Assembly: GCA_026261815.1 (NCBI GenBank)
Contig: JAMPIT010000174.1
Coordinates: 3,286,001-3,350,000 of the forward strand
Length of the DNA stretch: 64,000 bases
Direction: 5' to 3'
Source: Monarcha castaneiventris obscurior
Taxonomy: Eukaryota > Chordata > Aves > Passeriformes > Monarchidae
Every line of letters begins with the position of its first letter. The stretch's first letter is position 1. The notes below the pieces were generated by a model that was given only the letters and a program-made list of their open reading frames with translations, was not told the DNA's origin and searched no databases. A program made the position numbers and the translations under genes. This document shows positions 38,370-48,834 of this stretch, in pieces.

Positions 38370-38715
38370 ACGTTTTAAATATCTGCAAGGATGGAGATTC
38401 CGCAATATCTCAGGGCAACGTATTCCAGTGATTGATCACAATTACAGTGTTGGGGTTTTTTTGCCCTTATGTTTAAGCAGAATTTCCTGTATTTTGGGTT
38501 GTGCCCTTTTCTTCCTCTGTTTTCCTAGATCACCATTGACACAAGTCTGACATGAGTTCCTCTGTGTTCTTTATTTCTCCCATTAATTATTTATCCACAT
38601 TGTGAAAAGAACCCTGTGCCTTTTCTTCAGGCTGAACACACACAGCACTCTGAGCTTTGTCATGTGCTCCAATCCTTTAATCATCTTTCTGGTTGTTGGT
38701 TGACTAGCCCCAGTG

Positions 38716-38753
<38 letters not shown>

Positions 38754-39064
38754 TCTGGAGAGCCCAAAAATGGACACAGCATCCAGATGTGTTACACCAG
38801 TGGTACGCAGAGGCGAAAGGTCACCTTTTTTGGTCTGCCATCAGCACTCTGCCTAATGCAGCTCAGGAGGCAGCTTTCCAGCTGATCAGTCCCCAGCCAG
38901 TACTGCAGCATCTTGCATTTTGTTTTGCAGATCTTTATGGTGTTCCTGTGTTCCTGCTTATCCATGTCCTCAGCTTGTAGAAGTCTGTCTGAATGGGTCC
39001 TGACCAGTCTTCTAGGGTACAAACCAGTCCTCATATTGTCCTTGGTGTTCCTGATTTCTATGAA
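38370..39064 (-). mobile_element. CR1 retrotransposon 3' half
   Basis: The plus strand is a reversed CR1: AAATATCTGCAAGGATGGAG (3' UTR), then CCTTTTCTTCAGGCTGAACA, then CTCCAATCCTTTAATCATC, then CCCAAAAATGGACACAGCA, and so on up to about 39060. In sense orientation the end of ORF2 reads MIKGLEHMTKL, then LCVFSLKKRHR, the conserved CR1 C-terminus. The extreme 3' terminus is not visible and the 5' part is absent. An (AT)15 run at 38719-38748 interrupts the middle. Confidence 0.88.
38719..38748. repeat. (AT)15 microsatellite inside CR1
   Basis: Thirty bases of uninterrupted AT dinucleotide lie within the CR1 copy, at a point where family members have ordinary sequence. It arose after insertion and is probably length-variable. 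Confidence 0.95.
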
Positions 39065-39960
39065 GTATAATAATGTGACTGCAATACAGTATTTTTAAGA
39101 GTCAAAAAATAAATTGAAATTGTGGGGAGCTTACATAATTTCATAATTATTTGAAGTATATTACTAAGTACTTTCTTTCTACAAATTACAAATATGCAAC
39201 CATTAAATTATTTAATCAAATCATTGACAGATGACTGAATTTAGAAAAACCACTGGTTTATTTCTATACTTGTTTAAACATCAAATACCATTATTTCACC
39301 TTAGCAATCAAATCATCTTGTGTTATTTAAAGAGACTAATAGGATTCAGGAGACATATTCTCCTCTGTAGAGAATGATATAATAGTTATAAGGATTGAAA
39401 TGTAAGTCTTCTTGTCTAGATGTACACAGATTTTATTATTTTCATGCATTTTCAAAGAAGAGTATATTCGCACACTTCTTTTGCAAATCAGTAAAAAACA
39501 TTAAAGAGGCACAGAAAAGTAGGGCTAACACATTTAATCCAGATTTGAAAGTCTTTATATTGATCTTTTCCCTCCAGTGAAATTCTGTAATTGTCTCTGG
39601 GATAGAAAGAAGTTTGAAGACAATTTTAATCAGAAAAATTATTTTACTGACAGAAACAATTTCCTTCTGGCTTCTGGCTACAAGACTTATAATTTTAAAC
39701 AAGATTTTAGTCATCAGTTTCTACAAACAAGCATAGTATATGCCAGTTTATCTGGATTAGGTTAAAGGGTTTAATTTTCATACTACACAGTTCTGTTAAG
39801 TGGAAAAACTGTTAGGACAATAAATGTAATAATAGAAACTACAGTTGTTTGGGTGAGTTTTCTGGTGAATCAACTGCTTTTGAACTTCACACATATTTAT
39901 ATAAAATGTATATTTTTAAAAAGCGAAAAAAAAAGTAACGTTAACTTAAATAGTTATAGG
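39065..39960. other. AT-rich DNA, nothing recognised
   Basis: Overlapping short frames on both strands at 39395-39765 have no domain. No repeat was recognised between the CR1 and the LTR at 39961. Confidence 0.55.
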
Positions 39961-40546
39961 TGTTTAACACTGGTTGTCAGCTAAGACACAGAGCCATGAG
40001 ACACTTCTCACTCCCCCATAGTGGGTTGGTGGAGAGGATCAGAAGTGTAAAAGCCAGAAAATTCGTGTGTTGAGATAAAAGCACTTTAATGGGGAAAGCA
40101 AAAGCTATGCAGAGAAGCAAAGCAAAACAAAGAATTCATTCACTACTTCCCAAGGGCATGCAGGTATTCAGTCACCCAAGAAAAGCAGGGCTCCATCACA
40201 TGTAATGGTTACTTGGGAAGACAAATGCCATCATTCATCCTGGCCTTCCTCTTTCTTACCCCAGCTTTATATGCTGAGCATGATGCCATATGGAGTGGAA
40301 TATCCTTTTGGTCAGTTGGGCTCAGTTGTCCCAGCTGTGTTCCCTCCCACATCCTTGTGCCTCCCCAGGCTCCTCACTGAGGAGGTGGGGTGAGGAGCAG
40401 AAAAGGCCTCGGCTCTGTAAGAATGGCTCAACAACAACAAAAGCATCTCTGTGCTATCAACACTATTTCCAGCAGAAATCCAAGACACGGGCCTGTACTA
40501 CCTACTGTGGAGAAAACTAGCTCTATCCCAGCCAAAACCAATACCA
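39961..40546 (-). mobile_element. ERVL-type LTR, same family as 35051-35643
   Basis: It begins TGTTTAACACTGG and ends GCCAAAACCAATACCA on the plus strand. Shared blocks with 35051-35643 include GTGTTGAGATAAAAGCACTT, GAATTCATTCACTACTTCCC, GCAGGGCTCCATCACATG and GTAATGGTTACTTGGGAAG. On the minus strand there is a TATAAA box (plus 40266-40271 TTTATA) and an ATTAAA-type polyadenylation signal (plus 40085-40090 TTTAAT), which fixes the sense strand. No clean target duplication was found at these ends (ATAGG against ATGTA), so the ends may be worn or off by a few bases. It is solo, with no viral genes. Confidence 0.9.
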
Positions 40547-40612
40547 ATGTAAAAGCAGACATATATCTATAGGAAAATAAAAGAAGCTGAGGGCCTACTC
40601 CTGGAGTCAGGC

Positions 40613-41556
40613 TGTGGTGGGTTGACCCTGGCTGGATTCCAGGTGTCCACCAAAAGTCACTCTGCCACTCCCCTCGTCAGCTGGAAAGAGGAGAGAAAAC
40701 AGGATGAAAGGGTTGAGATAAGGACAGGATTCCCATCACCAATTACCATCATGGCCAAAGCAGACTTGTATTGGGGAAATTAATTTAATTTGATACCAAC
40801 CAAATCAGAGTAGAATAAGAAGAAATAAAAACAAATTTTAAAATACTTTCCTCCCACCCTCTCTTCTTCCTGGATTCCACTCATGATTTCTCAGTGGCAC
40901 AGGCAGAAGGGAATGGGGGCTGTGGTCAGTTCATCTTATGTTGTCTCTGCCTCTTCCTCTGCTCAATTGTGGGGTCACTCACACAGGTTGCAGATCTTCA
41001 TAAACTGCTCCAGTGTGAATTCCTATGCAGAGCACAGTCTTTCAGAAACAAATTGCTTCACCATGGGTCCTGTGGGGTCACAAGTCCTGCCACTACAACT
41101 GCTCCAGCCTGGGCTCCTCTTCTCCACAGGGTCACAAGTCCTGCCAGGAGCCTGCTTGAGAATGGGCTTCCTATGGGGTCATGGTCCCTTTCAGGCATCT
41201 ACCTGCTCCAGCATGGAATTGTCTGAAGGCTGGAGAGGAATCTCTGTGCATGGAGTGCCTCCTCCCCCTTCTTCACTGACCTTGGTGTCTGCAAGGCTGC
41301 TCCTCTCACATATTCTCATTCCTCTCTCTGGCTCCTGCGTTGCAGCAATTTGTTCTCCCCTTCTTAAACAAGCCATCCCAGAGGCACTACCACTGTCACT
41401 GATGGCCTTAGCTTTGGCCAGGGGTGGGTCTGTCTTGGCTCTATCTGTCTGGCTTGGAAGGTATTGAACCCAGGGAAAACTTCTGGTCTCTTTCCATGGA
41501 AGTCACCCCTGTAGCTGAACTGCTGCCAAAATCTTGGATTGCAAACACTATATACA
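40613..41556 (-). mobile_element. ERVL-type LTR, songbird-type family, nearly complete
   Basis: The plus strand starts TGTGGTGGGTTGACCCTGGC and ends near CAAACACTATATACA. In between are GGAAATTAATTTAATTTGAT, GGAATGGGGGCTGTGGTCAG, several GGGTCACAAGTCCTGCCA-type internal repeats, TTCACTGACCTTGGTGTCTG and CTTCTTAAACAAGCC (TATA region on the minus strand). The copy at 28402-29208 is the same family. The polyadenylation signal is mutated (TTTGAT instead of TTTATT on plus). CAGGC precedes the start at 40608-40612 and recurs at 41555-41559, overlapping the terminal CA; whether that is the target duplication is unclear. Open frames of 194 and 110 codons inside are not viral genes. Confidence 0.9.
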
Positions 41557-42789
41557 GGCTTGTACTGGATCACACTTCTTTGGTGTCAGCATAAACTCTA
41601 CTGAAATGAAATTTCACTATTGTACCTAAAGATCACATTTGTACCTTGATGTCTGCTGTACCCCTACATATTGGTCAGTTTGCATGTCATAATCAGAATT
41701 TTGGGGTATTTCTATATATCTGTAAAGGTAAATGATCAGTAAGACAATATACCTTCTGAGGCAGTAGCTTTTCCAACTACTAAAAAATCACCAGGCCATC
41801 ACTGTTTTTTTCTAAAACAAGTTCTCTCAGTATACCAGGAGTAACAGTTTCCCAGAACTCAATCTTTCCCATTGAGGGGGACATACTCCCAAAGCACTGC
41901 TTCATTCCAGTCATCTCTCTCTGGTAAAAAATTTCATTGTGCTCCATTACTGAACAGCAGAACTCATAGCAGCCATGTGGGTGCTCTGATAGTGCAGGAT
42001 ACACTGGCCCCCAGCTGCTATGACTAGTGAAATGCTCAGCTAGACGAGGTATGAGGGGCTAAGTAATTAAAAATGGCCAACTTCCTTTAGCTTGGTAAAT
42101 TATATTAATCTGGGAAGAAGTTCAGGGTTGCAAATACATTTGTAAAGCAGGACTCATTTTTGCTGTCCACCACATGGGATGATACATCATTCTTTCATCA
42201 ATATTCAGCAAAATTGGCAGAAAACTCACAGCCGTTTTATCGCCAGAATTAGTGATTCATTTTCTGCAAAGTAGCAATCCCAGATGTGTTGTTTACTACA
42301 GGAATTGCTTTGGGGAATAATTTTAATAATAGCATGACTTTTGGTTAGGGGACTAATATAACTAGATAGGCAGAAAAAAATTGTTCTCAAAAGTCCAAAA
42401 CAATTGTGACTAATGAATGGTAAATGTAAGCAAAAATGGGCCTGATTCTCTGCTGCTTGGTGTGTAGCAATGAAAGCACAAAAGTTCTTCCCAGACTGGC
42501 ATGTTTTAGATTTCCAGAGGTTAGAAACTGCACAAAAGAAGGGGCTATGAATATTGCCCTCTAACATGAAGAACTGGAGAATGCATACTAATCTGAATGA
42601 ATGGCTATTGCATTTTGACAAAAGAATGTTTGAGAACTAAAAATCTGCTGATTTTGCACACAACTTCAAAGATATCCCAAAAAGGAGTTTGGGCAAAAAA
42701 AATTTTAAAATTTCAAAATAATTATTATATCAATTTTTTCAAACAGATGTTCTATAAGAAGTTTAAAATAAAATCATACAAAGAACTCA
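41557..42789. other. unassigned DNA between LTR and nested CR1
   Basis: A 131-codon minus-strand frame at 42226-42621 and a 74-codon frame at 41780-42004 have no recognisable domain and sit between retroelements; I treat them as chance. The words GGGCCTGATTCTCTGCTGC near 42439 recall the palindromic ancient repeat noted at 14106, but no second arm was found. The old CR1 may start somewhat before 42790. Confidence 0.5.
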
Positions 42790-43162
42790 GATGACAACTT
42801 GGATATAAAACAATCTTTCAAATAAGTCAAAGCCACCACAGAGAAGCCAAATGCCTATTTTCCATCAGCATTCACTGTGGAAAAATCAGGGAGGTTCTTT
42901 CAGTGGAACTCTTTTTTGTTGGAGACCCAGCAGTTGTGCCTGAAATTGGCTGTAAAAGGGGTTATGAAGCAGACTGAAAAAATAAGCAGTAACAAATTGG
43001 TAGGGCTACATGGTATTCACTCAAGTGTTCTAAGATAACTCAAGGATGAAATAGCTAAATTACTAATGGTAGTGTGTAACTTCTCTCTTCAAAACTGCTG
43101 TTGCAGCTTAGGACCGGGAAATGATAAATGTGATGCCAGAGGAGATTCACAAAATTTCTCTC
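42790..43162 (+). mobile_element. old CR1 ORF2 fragment, left of nested LTR
   Basis: Order and wording follow a CR1 reverse-transcriptase N-terminal region: CAAATAAGTCAAAGCC, ATCAGCATTCACTGTGG, GTTGGAGACCCAGCAG, then AGCAGTAACAAATTGGTAGG, GGTATTCACTCAAGTG (GIHSSVL-type block) and TAATGGTAGTGTGTAAC. It is full of frame breaks and strongly diverged, suggesting great age. It stops where the LTR starts at 43163. Confidence 0.8.
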
Positions 43163-43604
43163 TGTGGCAGGTTGTGGCAGAGCCGACAGCTAGGTGACCA
43201 ACAAGCCTCTCTATCACTCTGCATGCTCAAGAGAACAGGGGGATAAAACACAACTAAATACTTGTTGGTTGAGATAAGGGTGGGGACATCACTCAGCAAC
43301 TACCTCCATGAGCAAAACAGACTTTGTGAAATTAATTTAATTTATTGCCAATTAAGCAGGCAAGGATAAAGAGAAATACATTTCCACTCCTTTCACTCCC
43401 AGTTGCTGCATAACATTTTTACCCTTTCTTCAACAGGTTATCACAGAGGCACTGGCAACCTCAGTGCTGAGCTCAGCTTTGGCCAAAAGTGTGACTGTCT
43501 CAGAGCTGGCTGGACCTGACTCTGCCCAACATGGGAGCAGCTTCTGGTATCTTCTCGCAGTAGCCAGCACCTGGGCACACACACTAATTACACCTGAATA
43601 TACA
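43163..43604 (-). mobile_element. ERVL-type LTR with large internal deletion, inside a CR1
   Basis: The plus strand starts TGTGGCAGGTTGTGGC and then carries CTCTATCACTCTGC, GGTTGAGATAAGGG, GAAATTAATTTAATTTATTG, TTATCACAGAGGCACTGG and GCAGCTTCTGGTATCTTCTC, in the order of the family seen at 40613-41556. The intact TTTATT at 43341-43346 is AATAAA on the sense (minus) strand. The repeat-rich middle of the LTR is missing: near 43402-43410 the sequence jumps from the part just after the polyadenylation region to the TATA side. The right end (about 43592-43604) and target duplication are uncertain. Confidence 0.85.
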
Positions 43605-44357
43605 AACAAACAAATTATTAGAAAGAGGAGGAAAAAGTAAGCAGTCTTCTCTTGCAGAGCATTGAGATTATCATAGATTTAAGTTGGCAGAATATTTTTT
43701 TACACTCACTTGCAAATAATCTGAGGAAAGAGATCAACAGTCAAGTGACAGTCTTTCCAAGTATGAAGTCCTTCAGTGCTGGGCGGACAAAGTTCAGCTT
43801 TGAAAACTTTGATGAAGTCGGTAGGAATGTGAATGACAATGTTAAAAAATGGCAGATGAAATATAATGTCGATAAATGTAAAGTAATCCACTTGGAGAAA
43901 CCAATAAAGGGCACTGAGCTGACCAAATTACCCAGAGGAAGATTTTGGTTTTCTGACAGTCAGTTCTAATGCTCATCGAATGTGAAAAGAAATCAGTTGT
44001 CAGAAAGTAATAAAGAAACAGAATTAAATGGAAAATGTCATTCCATTGTGTAATTTCATGTTCCTCATATGTTTTAAGTGTTATACAACCCTAGACCCTG
44101 CACCTCAAAAAGATATAGTAGAATTGGAAAAGGTTCAGGAAGGAGTAAAACCTCTCATTAAAAATGTGTAAACATTTCCTTAAAAGTAATGATTTAACAA
44201 CTGAATAGGAACCTGTATGGAAGAAATGGGGTGGTGGATTTAATAAACATCCACAAAATCACGAGTGCCACAGACAGTTTAACAGACATCAGTCATTACT
44301 GTTTTTTCCTGTCTACTATCAAATAAAGCAAATGGGAGGTAGGTTCAAAATAAAAGG

Positions 44358-44405
44358 TTTTAGGTTTTTGGGGGTTTTAGGAGCTTTTAGGTTTTTGGGG
44401 GTTTT
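44358..44405 (+). repeat. 27-bp-period T/G-rich duplication
   Basis: TTTTAGGTTTTTGGGGGTTT at 44358 recurs at 44385, each copy with a G5 run. It lies within the CR1 tail and is a local tandem duplication. Despite the TTAGG-like wording it is not a telomeric array. Confidence 0.85.
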
Positions 44406-44520
44406 TTGCCCTCCATGTAAAATGTGGTAAAATAATGAAACTCTGATAAAGAATGATGTAGACTGTAAAAATTTGAATAATTCCAAGTTCTTATTAGATA
44501 GTTCTGTGAAAGAAAAGTTT

Positions 44521-44560
44521 ATTAAACATTACTAAATATGATTATTTAGTAATGTTTAAT
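44521..44560. repeat. perfect 18-bp inverted repeat with 4-nt loop
   Basis: ATTAAACATTACTAAATA at 44521-44538 is followed by TGAT and then its exact reverse complement at 44543-44560. Pairing ends at both outer bases. The left arm and loop continue the expected CR1 text (TTACTAAATATGAT), while the right arm does not, suggesting the right arm was copied from the left. Confidence 0.95.
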
Positions 44561-44849
44561 CAGAGCACATCTGATTCAAGATATTTCCTGCAATGAAAAA
44601 AAAAACAAAAAAAACAATAAAAGACAGTGAAGTAATTCTGGAAATTTCATATATGCTTGATGCATCCTTCCTTCTGCAGTGTCTACTTATTCCTGCTGCT
44701 AGGAAAAAGATCTTTGGATCTGACTTAATGCAATCAGTCTCATAATCCATTATTCAATTGTTTGACCAGGGTTAGACTTACCTGGATTTGGCCAGTATCC
44801 CATTCTTTCAATTAGATCAGTGTAGAGTATAAATTCTGCACAATGTTCC

Positions 44850-45150
44850 CTGAGGAGGGGAGGTGGAGAGGGAGGTGGTGATCTCCCTGTTATCTGGTGA
44901 CAGGATGTGCGGCAAGGGTTTAAAACTGCATCAGGGGACATTCATATGTTACAATAAGAAACATTTTGTAATTGAAAGGGTGGTCAAAAACATTAACAGG
45001 CTTGCTAGGGAAGTGACAGATGCCCCAGTTTTAGAGGCATTTGGGCAATGCCCTTAAAACATGCTTTAACTACTGGTCAGTCCTGGTCAGAAAGTTGGAG
45101 TAGATAATCATTGTAGAACCCTCCCACTCTTGGTGGACTATTCTTATCTC
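44850..45150 (+). mobile_element. CR1 3'-UTR copy, different subfamily
   Basis: GGAGGTGGTGATCTCCCTG, TGACAGGATGTGCGG, AAAACTGCATCAGGGGACAT, GAAAGGGTGGTCAAAAACAT, AACAGGCTTGCTAGGGAAGT, ATGCCCTTAAAACATGCTTT, then GGAGTAGATAATCATTGTAG and CCCTCCCACTCTTGGTGGAC-type text follow a bird CR1 3' UTR through to its end. It is better preserved than the CR1 just to the left and has a different tail, so it is a separate, probably younger insertion in the same orientation. Confidence 0.88.
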
Positions 45151-47416
45151 TTTGATTGTAAACCTAACTAAGTATTCTCATTTAGAAAAACTGTAAAATA
45201 CTTATCATCTATTTAAATTTCACTTATGTACAAAAAAACCCTATGGCTAATGTGGGAAACATTTTAGTGTCACTTTAAAAAGTGACAACACTAATTAATT
45301 TCACACCCATCAAACCCTCACATGATTTTGAGGTCTTGCAGAAGAAAATGAAGCACAAAGTAATGACAGTGGAATAGTGAGTGCACTCCCAATCACTCCT
45401 CTTTTGAGGAAAAAATAAAACTTTCAGACTGTAGAGGCTACATCTCAATTTAACTGGTCTTAACAGCTAAGAATATTAAAACAATTAATGAAATTCACCG
45501 AAGAAATTATACTTTTCTTCAGCTTCTGGTGCTGAAGTAACACACAAACAAGTTTTTTGAGATTTTTTTATGTGTGCTTTAGAGCTTCTTTTATAGTTTG
45601 GAATAATAGCTGAAGAATTATCTCAGCTTCTGACAGCAATCAAAGCCTAGTAGGTAAAGCTAAGCACACTAAGACAGTTTCTAATAGTAGGTATATTGGA
45701 GTAAATCCAGACTAGTCACCTTGATTTTTTTTCGCTATTGTACCTCTAAATCTGCCTCAGTACATTAATTGTCTTTATAAAAATATAAAAAAAGAGAAGT
45801 GATAAAATCATCTTGCTCTTTCAGCTCTTTTCTCATTAAAGCTAGTGTCTTCTATCTCTTCCATTAGAGTCAGATATAATCATACCCAGAAGACCAACAT
45901 ATACATTGTTGTTCAGATGCCATAGTGTTTTCACTCTGTGGGAAGTAAGATTACTTTATCAGCAGGAGGTTTTCTGCTAAATACATTGAAAAGTTGATAT
46001 TCTTGAGGAATCTTTTATATATTTATACAGAAGAATCAACAGAGGCAAGTGTCAGTAGAGCCAGCAGAATTATACAGGGTTACAAATAGAAGAACATGGG
46101 TCATACTGGAAGGGTTGTCAGTCTCAAGGAGTGCTGAAAGAGTTGAATGCTTTAGTCAAAGAATTGTTATTTTTGTTTCACAGATCCTCTTGATTTACTT
46201 TTTTAATTGTTTTCCTGTTAATTTATTTAGAGATAAATTATATGGAACTTTTAAGCAGCTAGCTGACCTCCTTGTCCATCATTTGATTTGCATTCTATAA
46301 ATAAAAGATATAAACTTCAATATAAATAATGCATTTTATTCTATTTTCCGGTACAATACTTTTCCCCCCAGTGATTCTTATGATGAAAAAAAGTCCCACC
46401 ACCTCTTATGAGCCTCACACGTATTCCTTGACTTAGTCTAGTCATTCTTTTCAGAATATTGTTCCTTGATTCTCTGTTAAAAGCAGACCCAACCTCGACA
46501 AAGTTTCCTAAATAAGCAGAATAGATTTTAGCAGATATATCTTGCTCTGGTAGGTGGAGATTATTATCGGTGTTAGAGAGATTAAGGCAAATTCCCCACT
46601 GTATGTCTGTGACCAATGTTCAGGATTGCTCAGTTTAGGGTTTCATACAGGTGAATGTTTAAAAAAGACTGAATGTATTGAGTAGAATGCTGTAGTTTTG
46701 GATCAGTTTTGTTTTTTTAAGTAGCAGACACAGTCCCAATTTTAAAATATGTTCATTCCTAATAATGTAAGGAAAACAATCCAATTACAGTTTTTAATAG
46801 AAACCATATTATAAGTAAATAAATTCTAAATATTCACTAGAAAAAAAAGCATGCCTCTTTACTGAATCCATATTTTTGCTAGGTTTCAGATAGTTTTATT
46901 TTTTCAACAAAAAACTTTGTCTAAGAAAAGACACACCTCTTTGAAGAAAATTGCCTTAATCAGAAAAGAAGCTGTTCAACCAGGTTTTTCTCAGCCATTA
47001 TTAGACAAAAGTGTTTTCTTATGTTGTGAAGATACAAACATAACAATGTGAAGAGTGTTCTGAGGAGAATAAACATATTGGGCAACCCCCAAATTTTACT
47101 TGAGGCTTAAATTATACTTTAACCCAAATTCTAAAGAAGAATCCCTATAGATTAAAAAGAAAATAATCAAATACTACTACTAACCCCCTCTTTTTATATC
47201 CTTTTGAATGCTAGCTTTTTTAAACTGACTTCAATTTTTTGCCATCTTTAAGTAGTTTCATGTAAAGCCCTGCATTCCTTTCAAGTTAGAATATCTCACA
47301 TATTTTCGAAGTGCTTTACAGGACCATGAAATGTCTTATTTCTGTTAAGCATTAACCATAGATATTAAGGAGGGCAGAGAGTAGAGTAAAAAAACTAATA
47401 AATTTAAAAAAAACCC
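45151..47416. other. AT-rich DNA, nothing recognised
   Basis: Frames at 46049-46300 (plus) and 46341-46616 (minus) show no domain. No repeat family or RNA gene was seen. Confidence 0.55.
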
Positions 47417-47497
47417 TTATAGATTATAGATTATAGATTATAGATTATAGATTATAGATTATAGATTATAGATTATAGATTATAGATTATAGATTAT
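47417..47497 (+). repeat. heptamer tandem array (TTATAGA)n
   Basis: About 11.6 perfect copies of a 7-bp unit run for 81 bp without a single interruption. Perfect repeats of this length are usually recent and length-variable. There are no spacers, so it is not CRISPR-like. Confidence 0.97.
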
Positions 47498-48260
47498 GTG
47501 TTGATTTGAACCAGTTTTGTTCCATTATACTGTGTGACTGACTGAAAGTCTCCATGAAAATTTTAAGAGTGAAGTTGGATAATATGAGTCAATTAACTGG
47601 TACTATTAAAAGGAACTTCTCGAAATCATTGTCTCTGGAGCATCTCTGAACGTTCATCTGTATGGATCAGGTCAGGGACCTGGTAAAAATTTGTAGACTT
47701 CTGACTAGGAGGGCCTTTTCTGGTGAGTGAGCTGACCTGTGCCAGAAAGTGCCACAGCCACTGTAAAGAAAGGGAAAACCACACAAGATCTTAAAGTAAT
47801 GTTGCCATTCTTAGGAGCAGTGAACTTTCAGATCTCAACTCCATTATGAAACATCATCTTTAGGATTTTTATGTAAAAGAAAAAAAAATTCATCAGCTTA
47901 AAATAGTATTTTAAGGTAATAGAAATAATATTTATCCTAAGATTTCAACAGTCATGATCTCACTAAATAAGTGTTGAAAATTTTTACAAGTATGTTTTAT
48001 ATCTGAGTCTACTTTTAACTATATTATTGCCCAAATATTCACCAAATGAACTAACTCTAATAAAGAGTTATAATAATTTATCAGAAATTTGATTAATATT
48101 AATGTTAAATTATTTTATTTAATCATCAATGAGGTAAAAAAAAGAAATTTATTTCCATCAGACTTCTACTAATCATTATGAGATATTTTATCTTATTACA
48201 CTTTGTTATTAATGGTCAGATTTTATTTACTTTCACTTTCAACTGACTGTGGCAATTGTT

Positions 48261-48308
48261 TTAATCTGATTAAATTGATTTAATCTGTATAAATTGATTT
48301 AATCTGAC
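48261..48308 (+). repeat. 19-bp tandem repeat, 2.5 copies
   Basis: TTAATCTGATTAAATTGAT, TTAATCTGTATAAATTGAT and a partial TTAATCTGAC lie head to tail. Each unit contains AATTGAT and TTAATCTGAT-type words that resemble homeodomain and bicoid-class (TAATC) sites, but this is a weak inference in AT-rich DNA. Confidence 0.85.
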
Positions 48309-48782
48309 AGGCTTTGGTGGATTACATTGTGATGACTTGATAGAGTTACATACACAGTGTTAGTAGCCCATGAGCAAAGTTTATTGATGCCAGTGAGAGA
48401 AATAACAGATTCCAAGATCTCCATACAAAACACGTAAGTTGTAGCTTCTTTTTAGTTTCATTTTATTTTTCTCTTCTGAGAGTTTATTGTTTGGTTTGGT
48501 GGATTTTTTTTTCTCATTTTTCTGTTCATCAACTTCTCAATTAAATATAGTCATAATTTTGTAAATATGTGCCATAATGAGAAACAAAACTTATGGACAA
48601 AACCAAACAAACGGGCAAAGCTTGAGTTCTGGTAACGCTGCAGAAAAGTAATAACTGTGGCTATAAATTTAGAATTCATCCTGGAACCACTCAATATACA
48701 GAGCTCAAGTAATTTCGTTATTTAATAAACAAGGAGATAGTTGGACTTTGTTATCTGAAATATAACTGAAAACAGAAAATTA

Positions 48783-48834
48783 TTAAACTAATTGTCAATA
48801 TGAAATGATTAAATTAATTGTCAACATGAAAGAA
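48783..48834 (+). repeat. 26-bp tandem duplication
   Basis: A 26-bp unit starting TTAAACTAATTGTCAATATG is followed by a copy starting TTAAATTAATTGTCAACATG, with a few substitutions between them. Confidence 0.85.

Larger units (their letters stand above)
43605..44740 (+). mobile_element. old CR1, end of ORF2 and 3' UTR, right of nested LTR
   Basis: The frame near 43840 reads KKWQMKYNVDKCKVIHLEKP, a clear match to the conserved W-x-M-x-F/Y-N-x-x-K-C-K-V-x-H-L block of CR1 reverse transcriptase (after the YADD palm region, which is lost). Further on, GTAGAATTGGAAAAGGTTCA and AAATCACGAGTGCCACAG follow CR1 order. The 3' part (ATGTGGTAAAATAATGAAACTC..., TTACTAAATATGATTA, CTTATTCCTGCTGCT) resembles older, amniote-type CR1 tails. 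It contains a 27-bp-period duplication at 44358-44405 and a perfect hairpin at 44521-44560. With 42790-43162 it forms one copy split by the LTR. Confidence 0.82.

Noticed and set aside
40883..41467. 194-codon plus-strand frame
   Set aside because: It is antisense to the LTR at 40613-41556 and its content is translated LTR repeats; no retroviral protein domain is present.
39961..41556. The LTRs at 39961-40546 and 40613-41556 as the two ends of one provirus
   Set aside because: They belong to different LTR families and are only 66 bp apart, with no room for internal genes.
42226..42621. 131-codon minus-strand frame, Cys/His/Ile-rich
   Set aside because: No known domain, no splice or promoter context, and it sits among retroelement debris; likely chance.
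44358..44405. Telomere-like TTAGG / G5 wording, possible interstitial telomere repeat
   Set aside because: Only two copies of a 27-bp unit, and no TTAGGG runs; a local duplication in a CR1 tail.
47417..47497. Possible CRISPR or minisatellite locus
   Set aside because: A direct head-to-tail heptamer without spacers in vertebrate DNA; a simple tandem repeat.
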